DNA from: Pantoea anthophila
GTDB lineage: Bacteria; Pseudomonadota; Gammaproteobacteria; Enterobacterales; Enterobacteriaceae
Direction of reading: 5' to 3'
Assembly: GCF_006494375.1 (NCBI RefSeq)
Contig: NZ_VHIZ01000008.1
Coordinates: forward strand, 1 to 64,000
Length of the DNA stretch: 64,000 bases
In this document: positions 35,253 through 44,696 of the stretch, piece by piece
Layout of the letters: every line of letters begins with the position of its first letter
Numbering within the stretch: the first letter of the stretch is position 1
Program-made: the position numbers and the translations under genes
Notes under the pieces: model-generated
The model's input: only the letters and a program-made list of their open reading frames with translations
Database searches by the model: none
Told to the model about the DNA's origin: nothing

Positions 35253-36604
35253 AACCCTTCACCTTTATGCGCTCGCTGCGTAATAAACTGCTCTCTACGC
35301 TGCTGATTATTCATCTGCTGATGATTGGCGGTGTCACCTGGTATTTCTTCAGCTGCTACGGCGATATGGTCGGCACCATGAAGGACGATCAGCTGGCAAA
35401 AATCGCGGACGCCTGGTCCACCAATAAGCAGATGCCCGCCCTGATGCCGATGCTGATTGCGCCGGATAAAGCGAAAAGCGCGTTTGTGGTTCAGCTGTGG
35501 GACGATCGCGGACAGCTGCGTGCCAGCTCCTGGCCGGAGCTGGCGGCCCCGTTACAGAACCAGCGGGGTTACCGCGACGTGCATGTCGGCCAGTGCCGCG
35601 ACTGTGAATGGCGGATCTACACCCGGCCCGGTTTGCCCGGCAGCGCGATCAAAACCATTCAGGTCATGCACAACCTCAGCTACATGAAGTCCACGATGGT
35701 CAAGCGGGCGCTGGCGGCGATTATCCCGATGATCCTGATGATGCCGCTGTCGCTGCTGGTGATCTGGCTGGTGGTACGCAAGATCACCCGCGATCTGCAG
35801 GTGGCTTCGCGTCAGATCGCGGCGCAGGAGACCCATCATCCGCACAACGTCTCGCCGGAGGGGCTGCCGGACGAGATCCTGCCGCTGGTGGCTGCCTACA
35901 ATTCGTTGCTGAGTAAACTGCGCGAGGCCTGGTCCTCTCAGCGTCAGTTCCTGGAGGACGCCGCCCATGAGCTGCGCACCCCGGTAACGGCGGTGACCTT
36001 ACAGCTGGAGAATCTGCGTCAGCATATCCAGCCGGGCGAAGCGAGCCGGCAGTTCAGCCAGCTGGAAGCGGGCGTCACGCGCACCCGTCATCTGGTTACA
36101 CAGCTACTCAATGTGTCGCGCCAGGATGACCAGAGCGTGGTTGCCAGCGTCGAGCATATTGACCTGGAAGATCTGCTGAAGGAGAGCATTGAGCAGCTGA
36201 TGGTGGTGGCAGATAAGCGCGGCATCGATATCGGCTTTAACGGCTCTGCCCAGTATCGTCTGCAGGCCAGTCGTTCTGAGCTGCGCAGCCTGTTTGACAA
36301 CCTGATTGGTAACGCCATGTTGCACACGCCGGAAGGGAGTCTGGTCGATGTGCTGCTGCATCGGGTCGCGGGCAAAACGGTGGTCGATATTGTCGATAAC
36401 GGGCCAGGCATGCCGGAATCCTTTATCGAGCGCGCATTTGATCGTTTTACCCGCTCGCCTGACGTGAAAGCCCAGGGCAGCGGGCTGGGATTATCCATCG
36501 TGCGTAACGTCGCTCAGAAACATCAGATTCACGTCGCCCTTTCCAACTGTCTGACCCCACAGGGTGCCATCTGTGGTTTGCAGGTTCGCGTCACTTTTCC
36601 CTGA
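35249..36604 (+). CDS. Sensor histidine kinase
   Basis: A 451-residue inner-membrane kinase. Helix 1 is about 13-35 and helix 2 about 154-177, with a periplasmic sensor of about 120 residues containing a CRDC pair (116-119) that could bind metal or form a disulfide. A HAMP-like linker follows, then DAAHELRTPVTAV with phospho-His240, N box DNLIGNAMLHT, and G boxes DNGPGMP and GSGLGLSIV. Partner of the upstream regulator. Signal unknown; QseC/PmrB-like in organisation. Confidence 0.92.
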   Translation: MKPFTFMRSLRNKLLSTLLIIHLLMIGGVTWYFFSCYGDMVGTMKDDQLAKIADAWSTNKQMPALMPMLIAPDKAKSAFVVQLWDDRGQLRASSWPELAAPLQNQRGYRDVHVGQCRDCEWRIYTRPGLPGSAIKTIQVMHNLSYMKSTMVKRALAAIIPMILMMPLSLLVIWLVVRKITRDLQVASRQIAAQETHHPHNVSPEGLPDEILPLVAAYNSLLSKLREAWSSQRQFLEDAAHELRTPVTAVTLQLENLRQHIQPGEASRQFSQLEAGVTRTRHLVTQLLNVSRQDDQSVVASVEHIDLEDLLKESIEQLMVVADKRGIDIGFNGSAQYRLQASRSELRSLFDNLIGNAMLHTPEGSLVDVLLHRVAGKTVVDIVDNGPGMPESFIERAFDRFTRSPDVKAQGSGLGLSIVRNVAQKHQIHVALSNCLTPQGAICGLQVRVTFP

Positions 36605-36670
36605 TCCCGCCTTTTTGATCACGAACCAGACAACGTAAACGGTTGCCTGGTTCCGTTCGATCATGGCCTT

Positions 36671-36692
36671 AATTGTGAAGTGCATCACATTT
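36671..36692. promoter_or_regulatory. CRP site upstream of tsx
   Basis: TGTGA-AGTGCA-TCACA (36674-36689) is a perfect CRP core, about 195 bp before tsx. A TGCAAC half site of the CytR type follows at about 36706, and AACGTGAGC (about 36724) could be a second CRP half. E. coli tsx is controlled by CRP and CytR, so this fits. Confidence 0.75.
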
Positions 36693-36880
36693 TAGCTGAA
36701 TTGTAATGCAACACTTTTTGACAAACGTGAGCAAAATCTATTTTCTATCGATCTGTTACAGGCACGCTACGCGGGCTGAACAACCGGCTGTTTTTTGCTG
36801 ACATCCTCATTCCCTCCAGGGACCGATTTCTCTCTGACTGCGTCTGCTGTGCGGCGGTCAAAAGCATGTGGCTGATGATA

Positions 36881-37747
36881 ATGAAATATAAAACGTTGAT
36901 AGCAGGTGCCGTGCTGGCATGTTCACTGAGTGGTGCTGCGCAGGCCGCAGAAAGCGATCCGCAGTATCTCTCTGACTGGTGGCATCAGAGCGTTAACGTG
37001 GTAGGCAGCTACCACACCCGTTTCGGACCGCAGTTCAATAACGACGTCTATCTGGAATATGAAGCGTTTGCGAAAAAAGAGTGGTTCGACTTTTACGGCT
37101 ATCTCGACGTGCCTAATTTCTTCGGCGTCGGCAACAGCAACGCCAACGGCGTATTCGACCACGGTTCCCCGATGTTCATGGAAATTGAGCCGCGCTTCTC
37201 GATCGACAAGCTGACCGGCACCAGCCTGGCATTTGGTCCGTTCAAAGAGTGGTATTTTGCTAACAACTACATCTACGATATGGGCCGCAACAGCGATAAC
37301 CGCCAGAACACCTGGTATATGGGTCTCGGCACCGATATCGATACGCACAGCGATGTCGGCCTGTCGCTGAACGTCTATGCCAAATATCAGTGGGAAAACT
37401 ACGGTGCGGCGAACGAGAACAGCTGGGATGGCTATCGCTTCAAGGTGAAATACTTCGTCCCGATCACGACGCTGTGGGGCGGTAATCTGGGCTATGTCGG
37501 CTTCACTAACTTCGACTGGGGTTCCGATCTGCGCGATAAAGGTGGCGCATCACGCACCAGCAACTCCATCGCCTCCAGCCACATTCTGTCACTGGGCTAC
37601 GATCACTGGCACATCTCTGCGGTGGCGCGTTATTTCCACAACGGCGGCCAGTGGGCAGATGGTCAGGAGCTGAACTTCGGCAACGGTCCGTTTGAAGTCA
37701 AATCGACCGGCTGGGGTTACTACCTGGTGGCGGGTTACAACTTCTGA
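36881..37747 (+). CDS. tsx: Nucleoside-specific outer-membrane channel Tsx
   Basis: A 288-residue outer-membrane beta-barrel. The signal peptide [19 protein letters not shown] is followed by mature [20 protein letters not shown], as in E. coli Tsx. Blocks [33 protein letters not shown] and [17 protein letters not shown] [21 protein letters not shown] also match; it ends in Phe as porins do. It passes nucleosides and deoxynucleosides at low concentrations. ATG 36881 is chosen because it matches the family N terminus; the ATG five codons earlier is possible. Confidence 0.95.
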   Translation: MKYKTLIAGAVLACSLSGAAQAAESDPQYLSDWWHQSVNVVGSYHTRFGPQFNNDVYLEYEAFAKKEWFDFYGYLDVPNFFGVGNSNANGVFDHGSPMFMEIEPRFSIDKLTGTSLAFGPFKEWYFANNYIYDMGRNSDNRQNTWYMGLGTDIDTHSDVGLSLNVYAKYQWENYGAANENSWDGYRFKVKYFVPITTLWGGNLGYVGFTNFDWGSDLRDKGGASRTSNSIASSHILSLGYDHWHISAVARYFHNGGQWADGQELNFGNGPFEVKSTGWGYYLVAGYNF

Positions 37748-37829
37748 TGTGAAGCGGCGGCGCTTTATCGCGTCGCCGCCTTGTGTTTCTGCTGGTATGG
37801 CGTCACGTCCTGTGACGTCCGTCAGCCGC

Positions 37830-38267
37830 TTAATCCTGCGACTTCTCCACATTAATGCGCCACGGAATGTTGAACTTATCGATAAACATGGCGAAGCCGT
37901 TCGACCAGAAAGTCTCCTGCCACTCCGTTGTCACCTTGCCGCCTGCCGACAGTTTTTCAAACCACGCTTTGCCCTCTTCAACATCGGTGGTGGAAAGGCT
38001 GACCGCATAACCGGCATGTTCCGACGCCGGTGGCTGATCGGTGTTACCGTCGCTGAGCATCAGCTCGCCGTCGCCAATACGCAGTTGCGCATGCATGATC
38101 TTCTCGGGTGGCTGCGGCGCTGCGGACTGATCGCCAACCTGCTCTCCCTGATCCGGCATATCACCAAACTTCATTTTCGCGAGCAACTCGCCCCCGGTCG
38201 CCTGCAGGTAAAAGTCGATAGCCTCTTCGCAACGGCCATAGAGAAACAGATAAGGACTGACTTGCAT
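37830..38267 (-). CDS. YjdN/PhnB-like VOC-superfamily protein
   Basis: A 145-residue glyoxalase/bleomycin-resistance-fold protein. It opens MQVSPYLFLYGRCEEAIDFY and shows FGDMPDQGE, IMHAQLRIGDGELMLSDG and a C-terminal FAMFIDKFNIPWRIN, as in E. coli YjdN (formerly PhnB). ATG 38267 has AGAGG five bases upstream; GTG 38273 would be slightly longer. Function of the family is unclear. Convergent with tsx. Confidence 0.85.
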   Translation of the reverse strand: MQVSPYLFLYGRCEEAIDFYLQATGGELLAKMKFGDMPDQGEQVGDQSAAPQPPEKIMHAQLRIGDGELMLSDGNTDQPPASEHAGYAVSLSTTDVEEGKAWFEKLSAGGKVTTEWQETFWSNGFAMFIDKFNIPWRINVEKSQD

Positions 38268-38340
38268 CTTCACCTCTATATTGTCGGTTGGATTTTTACA
38301 GTACCCTAAGAGTGTAGACGATCGACTTTACTCGCTGATT

Positions 38341-39237
38341 TTACTGGCAATAACGGCGAAACAGCTGCGCCATATAGCTGCTCATGGGCGTCAGCGCGGT
38401 CTCCTTACGCTGAATCAGATAAAAAATCGCTTTCGGCAGGGGTTCGTCAAGCGTCAGCGCGACCAGCGACCGTCCCAGAACCGGATCGTCAATCACATCG
38501 GCTGACAGAATGCTGATGAAATCGCTTTGCGCCACCAGGCTGGTACAGGCCATAAAGGTCTCACAGGTCACCACGATTTTGGGTGCCATGCCGCGCTCGC
38601 CAAAGAGGTCGTGCAACAGGCGGTAATAGCTGCCTTTCGGCGTCGGCATGGTCCAGTCCGCCTGCTGCAACGCCGCCAGTGAACGGGCTTTTTCCAGCGG
38701 ATGGCCTTTGCGAACCACCACCTTATATTCCCGCTCCATCACCCGCTCATACATCAGCTCCTGATCGAGATGACTCTGGTCATAAGTATTGATGGTGAAA
38801 TCGAGCGTTCCCTGACGCAGCTCATGCACCATCGACACCAGCTGGTCTTCGACGATGCGCACCTTGACCAGCGGATATTCCCGATGAAACTGGTTGATCA
38901 CCTGCGGCATAACGGTACGCGCCACGCTGCTGCCGATGCCGATATTCACCTGCCCCCCGCCCCGCCCCAGCCGCTGCTGGATATCCTCTTCGGCGACCCG
39001 CAGCTCCGCCAGCACCAGGCTGGCATGACGGAAAAAGTTATCACCGATATCGGTTAACACCACGCCCTGCTGGCGGCGGATAAACAGCTTTGCCCCCAGC
39101 TCACGCTCCAGTTCCTGAATCGCTTTGGTCAGCGCCGGTTGCGACAGCCCCGAAACACGGCTTGCCGCACGGATACTGCCCTGCCGCGCCACGTCAACAA
39201 ACGCACGCAGTTGATGAAGTTTGAGATTAGCGGACAT
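38341..39237 (-). CDS. abgR: LysR-family regulator AbgR
   Basis: A 298-residue LysR protein closely following E. coli AbgR: HQLRAFVDVARQGSIRAASR, LSQPALTKAIQELERELGAKLF, INIGIG-type VNIGIGSSVARTVMPQV, and ADWTMPTPKGSYYRLL. It is divergent from abgA with a nested inverted repeat between them, the expected control site. It activates the aminobenzoyl-glutamate genes in E. coli. Confidence 0.92.
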   Translation of the reverse strand: MSANLKLHQLRAFVDVARQGSIRAASRVSGLSQPALTKAIQELERELGAKLFIRRQQGVVLTDIGDNFFRHASLVLAELRVAEEDIQQRLGRGGGQVNIGIGSSVARTVMPQVINQFHREYPLVKVRIVEDQLVSMVHELRQGTLDFTINTYDQSHLDQELMYERVMEREYKVVVRKGHPLEKARSLAALQQADWTMPTPKGSYYRLLHDLFGERGMAPKIVVTCETFMACTSLVAQSDFISILSADVIDDPVLGRSLVALTLDEPLPKAIFYLIQRKETALTPMSSYMAQLFRRYCQ

Positions 39238-39242
39238 AACTT

Positions 39243-39271
39243 TTGTGATAACCGTTGTTTATCAGTCACAA
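39243..39271. promoter_or_regulatory. Nested inverted repeat, probable AbgR operator
   Basis: TTGTGATAA (39243-39251) is mirrored by TTATCA-G-TCACAA (39259-39271), one extra G apart. It lies between the divergent abgR and abgA, starting 6 bp from the abgR start codon, where autorepression sites of LysR proteins sit. Confidence 0.55.
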
Positions 39272-39352
39272 GATATTCGCATCTTATGCCCGGCAATTCC
39301 ATTGTGTAGATTCGAAGCAGTGCATAAAAAACCAACAACGAGGACAGAGCCG

Positions 39353-40666
39353 ATGAAAACCCTTTCCGACCACGTCAGTGCAAGGCTGCCGCAGCTTCAG
39401 CAGTGGCGTCGTGACTTCCATCACTACGCCGAATCGGGCTGGCTGGAGTTTCGCACCGCCACGCTGGTCGCTGAAGAGCTGCATCAGCTCGGTTATCAGC
39501 TAAAGCTGGGGCGTGAGGTGATCGACGCAGAGGCGCGGATGGGCCTGCCCGACGCCGCCGTGCTGAAACAGCAGGAGGCGCGAGCGTTACAACAGGGCGC
39601 GCTGCCGCAGTGGATCAGCCACTTTTCCGGCGGATTCTGCGGCATCGTGGCGACGCTGGAAACCGGCCGTCCCGGCCCGGTGATGGGCTTCCGCGTGGAC
39701 ATGGACGCACTGGATCTCAATGAGAGCCAGGCCAGCGATCATCTGCCGCATCGGGAAGGGTTCGCCTCCTGCAATGCGGGCATGATGCACGCCTGCGGTC
39801 ATGATGGCCATACCACCATCGGGCTGGGGCTTGCCTCAGTGCTGATGGCGATGAAAGAGCGGCTCAGCGGCACCATCAAACTGATTTTTCAGCCTGCTGA
39901 AGAGGGTGTACGCGGCGCGAAAGCGATGGTAGCGGCGGGCGTGGTCGATGATGTGGATCGCTTCACGGCGATTCACATTGGCACCGGCGTGCCGGCGGGC
40001 GAAGTGGTGTGCGGCAGCGACAGCTTTCTCGCCACCACCAAGCTGGATGTTCACTTCACCGGCGTCGGTGCCCATGCGGGTGGCCGCCCGGAAGAGGGAC
40101 GCAATGCCCTGCTGGCAGCGGCTCAGGCGACGCTGGCCCTGCATGGCCTGGCCCAGCACAGCGGCGGCGTGGCGCGGGTGAATGTCGGCGTGCTGCAGGC
40201 CGGAACCGGCCGCAACGTGGTCGCCGACTGCGCCCTGCTGAAGGTCGAAACCCGCGGCGTCACCAATCAGGTTAACGACGATATTTATCAGCAGGCGCTG
40301 CGGGTAATTGCCGGTGCGGCGGCGATGTATGGTGTTGAGCAGCAGGTGACGCTGATGGGTGCGGCGCGCAGCTGCACCCCGACGCAGCCGTGGGTCGACT
40401 TCATCCACCAGCAGGCAGACGCGCTCGGTATCTTTGATTCCGTGGTCGATCGCAAAGCGCAGGCGGCAGGGTCAGAAGATGCGACCTATATGATGGAGCG
40501 GGTCAGGCAGCGTGGCGGCCAGGCCTCATACGTCATTTTCGGCTGTGACCTGGCGGCGGGCCACCATAATGCCCGATTCGACTTTGATGAGCGGGTCATG
40601 CCGGACGCCATCACGCTGCTGGCGACGCTGGCGCTCAATCAGGCGCAGTATGGTGAAACACGATGA
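39353..40666 (+). CDS. abgA: p-Aminobenzoyl-glutamate hydrolase subunit A
   Basis: A 437-residue M20D metallopeptidase, the length of E. coli AbgA (436). Metal-site motifs are GFRVDMDALD, MHACGHDGHTTIGLG and QPAEEGVRGAK; the C-terminal GSEDATYMMERV carries another ligand. With AbgB it cleaves p-aminobenzoyl-glutamate, a folate breakdown product, to p-aminobenzoate and glutamate. ATG 39353 has GAGGA before it and matches the family N terminus. Its stop overlaps the start of abgB by ATGA. Confidence 0.95.
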   Translation: MKTLSDHVSARLPQLQQWRRDFHHYAESGWLEFRTATLVAEELHQLGYQLKLGREVIDAEARMGLPDAAVLKQQEARALQQGALPQWISHFSGGFCGIVATLETGRPGPVMGFRVDMDALDLNESQASDHLPHREGFASCNAGMMHACGHDGHTTIGLGLASVLMAMKERLSGTIKLIFQPAEEGVRGAKAMVAAGVVDDVDRFTAIHIGTGVPAGEVVCGSDSFLATTKLDVHFTGVGAHAGGRPEEGRNALLAAAQATLALHGLAQHSGGVARVNVGVLQAGTGRNVVADCALLKVETRGVTNQVNDDIYQQALRVIAGAAAMYGVEQQVTLMGAARSCTPTQPWVDFIHQQADALGIFDSVVDRKAQAAGSEDATYMMERVRQRGGQASYVIFGCDLAAGHHNARFDFDERVMPDAITLLATLALNQAQYGETR

Positions 40667-42105
40667 TGGAAGCCTTTATTGCCGACTATATCGACCGCCA
40701 TCAGCACCGTTTCAGCACGCTCAGCGACGCCATCTGGGATACGCCGGAAACCCGCTTTGCCGAAACCCGCTCCTCGGCCCTGCTGGCCGACGCGCTGGCC
40801 GAAACCGGGTTCATCGTGGAGCGCGGCGTGGGCGGCATTGACACCGCCTTTATCGCCAGCGCCGGCAGCGGCAAACCGGTGATTGCCATCCTCGGGGAGT
40901 TTGATGCGCTGGCCGGTCTCAGCCAGCAGGCCGGATGCGCCCGGCCAGAACCGCTGGAGGTGAACGGCAACGGACACGGCTGCGGCCACAACCTGCTCGG
41001 CACCGCCGGCGTGGCGGCGGCCTGTGCGGTTAAAGCCTGGATGGAGCAGCATCACGCTGGCGGAACCGTGCGTTTTTATGGCTGCCCTGGCGAAGAAGGG
41101 GGATCGGGCAAGACCTTTATGGTGCGTGAGGGCCTGTTTGACGATGTGGATGCCGCCGTGACCTGGCATCCGGAAGGTTTCAGCGGCATGTTCAATCTGC
41201 GCACGCTCGCCAATATTCAGGCCGCGTTCAGCTTCAAAGGGATCGCGGCTCATGCCGCTAACTCTCCCCATCTGGGCCGCAGCGCACTGGATGCCGTCAC
41301 GCTGATGAATACCGGGGCCAACTTTCTGCGCGAGCACATCGAACAGGAGGCACGTCTGCACTACGCCATCACCAACAGCGGCGGCGTCTCGCCAAATGTG
41401 GTGCAGGCCGATGCGGAGGTGCTCTACCTGATCCGCGCGCCATCGCTGCCACAGGCGCAGGCGATCTATCAGCGGGTGATCAATATTGCCCGGGGTGCCG
41501 CCCTGATGACGGACACGACCCTGACCGTGCGTTTTGACAAAGCCTGCTCTGACTATGTGCCTAATCGCGCCCTGGAAGCGGTCATGGAGCGCTATTTGCA
41601 TCACTTTGGTTTGCCCGACTACAGCGACGAAGAGCGCGCGTTCGCGGCTGAACTGCGTGCCACTCTGACCGATGATGATCTGCGTAATGCCCGTCTGAAC
41701 GCCGCCCGTATCGGTGGCGAAGCCGGTCACGCCTGGGCTGAGCAGCTGGGGGAGAGGCTGTTTATGGATCAGGTCGCGCCCTATGCCGTCACCCGCGACC
41801 TGCTCTATGGCTCCACCGATGTCGGCGATGTCAGCTGGGTCACGCCGACAGCACAGTGTTTTGCGCCCTGCTTTACCTTCGGCACGCCGCTGCACACCTG
41901 GCAACTGGTGGCGCAGGGCCGCACCACGATCGCGCATAAGGGCATGTTGCTGGCGGGCAAAGTGATGGCGGCGACGGTGACCACGCTGCTGCAGGATGAA
42001 CAGGCGCTGGCGGAATGCCAGGCCGAATTTCAGAAGGCACGCGCCGGGCAGCCCTATCACTGCCCGATCCCGGCGGGGATCACACCCACAAAACTGGCCG
42101 GATGA
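40663..42105 (+). CDS. abgB: p-Aminobenzoyl-glutamate hydrolase subunit B
   Basis: A 480-residue M20D partner of AbgA (481 in E. coli). ILGEFDALAGLSQ and NGHGCGHNLLGTAG give metal ligands, FYGCPGEEGGSGKTFM the catalytic Glu pair, and AAFSFKGIAAHAANSPHLGRSA the dimerisation domain. It is translationally coupled to abgA. A GC-rich hairpin (42114-42130) lies in the 167-bp gap before abgT. Confidence 0.95.
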   Translation: MMEAFIADYIDRHQHRFSTLSDAIWDTPETRFAETRSSALLADALAETGFIVERGVGGIDTAFIASAGSGKPVIAILGEFDALAGLSQQAGCARPEPLEVNGNGHGCGHNLLGTAGVAAACAVKAWMEQHHAGGTVRFYGCPGEEGGSGKTFMVREGLFDDVDAAVTWHPEGFSGMFNLRTLANIQAAFSFKGIAAHAANSPHLGRSALDAVTLMNTGANFLREHIEQEARLHYAITNSGGVSPNVVQADAEVLYLIRAPSLPQAQAIYQRVINIARGAALMTDTTLTVRFDKACSDYVPNRALEAVMERYLHHFGLPDYSDEERAFAAELRATLTDDDLRNARLNAARIGGEAGHAWAEQLGERLFMDQVAPYAVTRDLLYGSTDVGDVSWVTPTAQCFAPCFTFGTPLHTWQLVAQGRTTIAHKGMLLAGKVMAATVTTLLQDEQALAECQAEFQKARAGQPYHCPIPAGITPTKLAG

Positions 42106-42272
42106 GCCAGCGGCCGCGTCGCTGACGCGGACCAGAATAAAAATAGTGCAAACACTTCCCTGATTCTGCGGGGCCGGAACTGAACTCACCGCCTGTTGCC
42201 TGTCGCGACCGGCGTCAGCCCGCGCCGCCATCGATAAGGGGGTCACAAGACGACAAGAAGAGAACCCATACC

Positions 42273-43790
42273 ATGGAAGCAACCTCCGAGAACCGTAGTC
42301 CTGGCCGGCTCTTCAGCTGGATCGAGCGCGCAGGCAATAAAGTGCCTAACCCGTTTTTACTGTTTGTCTATCTGATTGTGGTACTGATGGTCGCAACCGC
42401 CATTATCAGTGCGCTGGATCTGGCGGTGAAGAACCCCGGTAATGGCGAAATCGTCCGGGTCAACAACCTGCTGAGCGTCGCGGGTCTGCAGTGGATCCTG
42501 CCCAACATCATCAAAAACTTCAGCAGCTTTACCCCGCTGGGGTCGATTCTGGCGCTGGTCATTGGTGCCGGGCTGGCGGAAAAGGTCGGCCTGCTGCAGT
42601 CGCTGATGGTTAAGATGGCGTCACGCGTCAGCCGCCGTTACGCCAGCTACATGGTGCTGTTTATCGCCTTTTTCAGCCATATCTCCTCGGACGCGGCGCT
42701 GGTGGTGATGCCGCCGCTGGGTGCGCTGATCTTTCTGGCGGTGGGCCGTCATCCGGTCGCGGGCCTGCTGGCCGCCATCGCCGGTGTCGCCTCGGGTTTT
42801 ACCGCTAACCTGCTGATCGTCACCACCGATGTGCTGCTTTCAGGTATCAGCACCGAAGCCGCTAAAGCGGTCAGCGATACGGTGCATGTCAGCGTCATCG
42901 ATAACTGGTTCTTTATGGCCACCTCGGTGATTGTGCTGACGATTGTGGGTGCATTGCTGACCGACAAATTTGTTGAGCCGCGCCTGCCGCAGTGGCAGGG
43001 CAACGGCGAAAAGCTGGCGGGGCTGACGCCGCTGGAGAACCGCGGCCTGCGTGCCGCCGGGATCGCCGCGCTGCTGTTTATCGCCGTGATGGCGTTACTG
43101 GTCGTGCCGGAACATGCGCCGCTGCGCAATCCCGCCAGCGGTGCCATTATCCCCTCGCCATTTATTCAGGGCATTGTGCCGATCATTATTCTGTTCTTCT
43201 TTGTGGTGGCGATTGCCTACGGTGTCGCCACCCGGCAGATCCGCCGTCCGGATGATATCCCGCAGCTGCTGGTCGATCCGATGAAAGGCATGGCGGGTTT
43301 TATCGTGATGGTCTTTCCGCTGTCGCAGTTCGTGGCGTTCTTTAACTGGAGCAACATGGGCAAATTCATGGCGATTGGACTGACCGACGTGCTGGAGAGC
43401 GCAGGCGTCAGCGGCGCGCCCGCTTTTCTCGGCCTGATGTTTCTGTCGGCATTTCTCTGCATGTTTATCGCCAGCGGCTCAGCCATCTGGTCGATTCTGG
43501 CGCCGGTGTTCGTGCCGATGTTTATGCTGCTCGGCTTCCATCCCGCCTTTGCCCAGATGATTTTTCGCATCGCTGACTCGGCGGTACTGCCGCTGGCACC
43601 GATGTCGCCCTTTCTGCCGCTGTTCCTCGCCTTTTTGCAGCGATACCAGAAGGATGCGCAGCTCGGCACCTACTATGTGCTGATCTTCCCCTATCCGCTG
43701 GTGTTCTTTATCAGCTGGATCGCGCTGCTGGTCGCTTGGTACTGGCTGGGACTACCAATTGGGCCGGGCGTCTGGCCGCAACTGCCTTAA
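42273..43790 (+). CDS. abgT: p-Aminobenzoyl-glutamate transporter AbgT
   Basis: A 505-residue inner-membrane transporter (508 in E. coli) of the AbgT family. It has many helices and the family blocks GRLFSWIERAGNKVPNPFLLF, SHISSDAALVVMPPLGALIFLAVGRHP, ATRQIRRPDDIPQLLVDPMKGMAGFIV and the C-terminal PLAPMSPFLPLFLAFLQRY (partly quoted). It takes up aminobenzoyl-glutamate for AbgAB; some family members also export sulfonamides. Confidence 0.95.
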   Translation: MEATSENRSPGRLFSWIERAGNKVPNPFLLFVYLIVVLMVATAIISALDLAVKNPGNGEIVRVNNLLSVAGLQWILPNIIKNFSSFTPLGSILALVIGAGLAEKVGLLQSLMVKMASRVSRRYASYMVLFIAFFSHISSDAALVVMPPLGALIFLAVGRHPVAGLLAAIAGVASGFTANLLIVTTDVLLSGISTEAAKAVSDTVHVSVIDNWFFMATSVIVLTIVGALLTDKFVEPRLPQWQGNGEKLAGLTPLENRGLRAAGIAALLFIAVMALLVVPEHAPLRNPASGAIIPSPFIQGIVPIIILFFFVVAIAYGVATRQIRRPDDIPQLLVDPMKGMAGFIVMVFPLSQFVAFFNWSNMGKFMAIGLTDVLESAGVSGAPAFLGLMFLSAFLCMFIASGSAIWSILAPVFVPMFMLLGFHPAFAQMIFRIADSAVLPLAPMSPFLPLFLAFLQRYQKDAQLGTYYVLIFPYPLVFFISWIALLVAWYWLGLPIGPGVWPQLP

Positions 43791-43850
43791 GGCACCGTGC
43801 CAGCGATACAGCATAAACGCTGGCACGTTTTCTGCGGCACTGCAGTTATG

Positions 43851-44135
43851 TCAGTGCGCAGCCAGTTCCTGAAAGAAGGCGGGATTCTTCTGGATAGTCG
43901 CCAGTACTTTAGCTGCCAGTCCGGTCGGATTGCGGCGTCCGCTTTCCCAGCTCTTTATCGTATCAAGGCTGGTTCCCAGTGCAGCAGCCATTTCACTCTG
44001 GGAAACGTTAAGCTGCGCCCGGATAGCCTTCACATCAGCCAGCGCGTAATGGGTAACACGGGCGGGTTCTCTGACACCGTTTTTTATCTCCACCGCCTCT
44101 TCCAGCGATGCTTTCAGCTCATCAAAAAAACTCAT
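43851..44135 (-). CDS. Antitoxin, NadS/HigA-like XRE HTH protein
   Basis: A 94-residue protein. An N-terminal toxin-binding segment (FFDELKASLEEAVEIKNG) precedes a HTH, VKAIRAQLNVSQSEMAAALGTSLDTIKSWESGRRNPTG. This composition is usual in NadS/HigA-type antitoxins. It lies one base after the toxin gene; antitoxin second is the HigBA order. It probably represses the pair. Confidence 0.85.
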   Translation of the reverse strand: MSFFDELKASLEEAVEIKNGVREPARVTHYALADVKAIRAQLNVSQSEMAAALGTSLDTIKSWESGRRNPTGLAAKVLATIQKNPAFFQELAAH

Positions 44136-44136
44136 G

Positions 44137-44469
44137 TCATATCTCCTCTTTCAGTCTTTGTGTCAGCTTTTTCAGCACGGCTTTTTCCGCATCTGTGAGG
44201 TTCTCTTTGAGATTCTTTGGATAAGCCATGATCAGGTAAATCACCTCAGCGGTAGCCAGAAAGTAAATTACCCTTGCGCTGCTGCTTTTACCCTGATTGC
44301 CCGTCGCCATCCTGATTTTTCGCAGTCCGCCGGTTTTCTGAATAAGATCGCCTTTCTCCGGTGACTCGATAAGCTCCCTCTGAAGCTCCCGAAGCTCTTC
44401 ATCCGTGGCGATTTGCTTTATCTGTCGGGTAAACATCGGGGTTTCGATAAACTCAATTGCCTGACTCAT
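44137..44469 (-). CDS. RelE/HigB-like toxin
   Basis: A 110-residue small basic protein of the RelE-like toxin group, probably an mRNA interferase. IEFIETPMFTRQIKQIATDEELRELQRELIESPEKGDLIQ, then GGLRKIRMATGNQGKSSSARVIYFL is the core (named to mark about residues 5-71). GTACATAGTAC (44497-44507) upstream may be its operator. Operon order toxin then antitoxin. Confidence 0.85.
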   Translation of the reverse strand: MSQAIEFIETPMFTRQIKQIATDEELRELQRELIESPEKGDLIQKTGGLRKIRMATGNQGKSSSARVIYFLATAEVIYLIMAYPKNLKENLTDAEKAVLKKLTQRLKEEI

Positions 44470-44696
44470 CGCTCACTCCTGTCTCTTCCATGAGGCGTAC
44501 ATAGTACACCCAGCCTGCTTCATGAAAAAGCCCATGGATGGCAAAACCTGCAACGTATGTTGCTAAATCGTCAGCAACGCCCCTCTCGGAAACGGCAGAT
44601 GAATTGATTATTCTGCTATTTCTTCGCCTGCTAACGGTTGACGTTCTGAATAACCGCCTGCAGGTGTTTCCCATACTGCCTGAGGTTGACGCTGAT

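Noticed and set aside
40639..42282. 547-codon open frame on the minus strand
   Set aside because: It lies entirely antisense to abgB and is a shadow of GC-rich codon bias; no family features or ribosome site.
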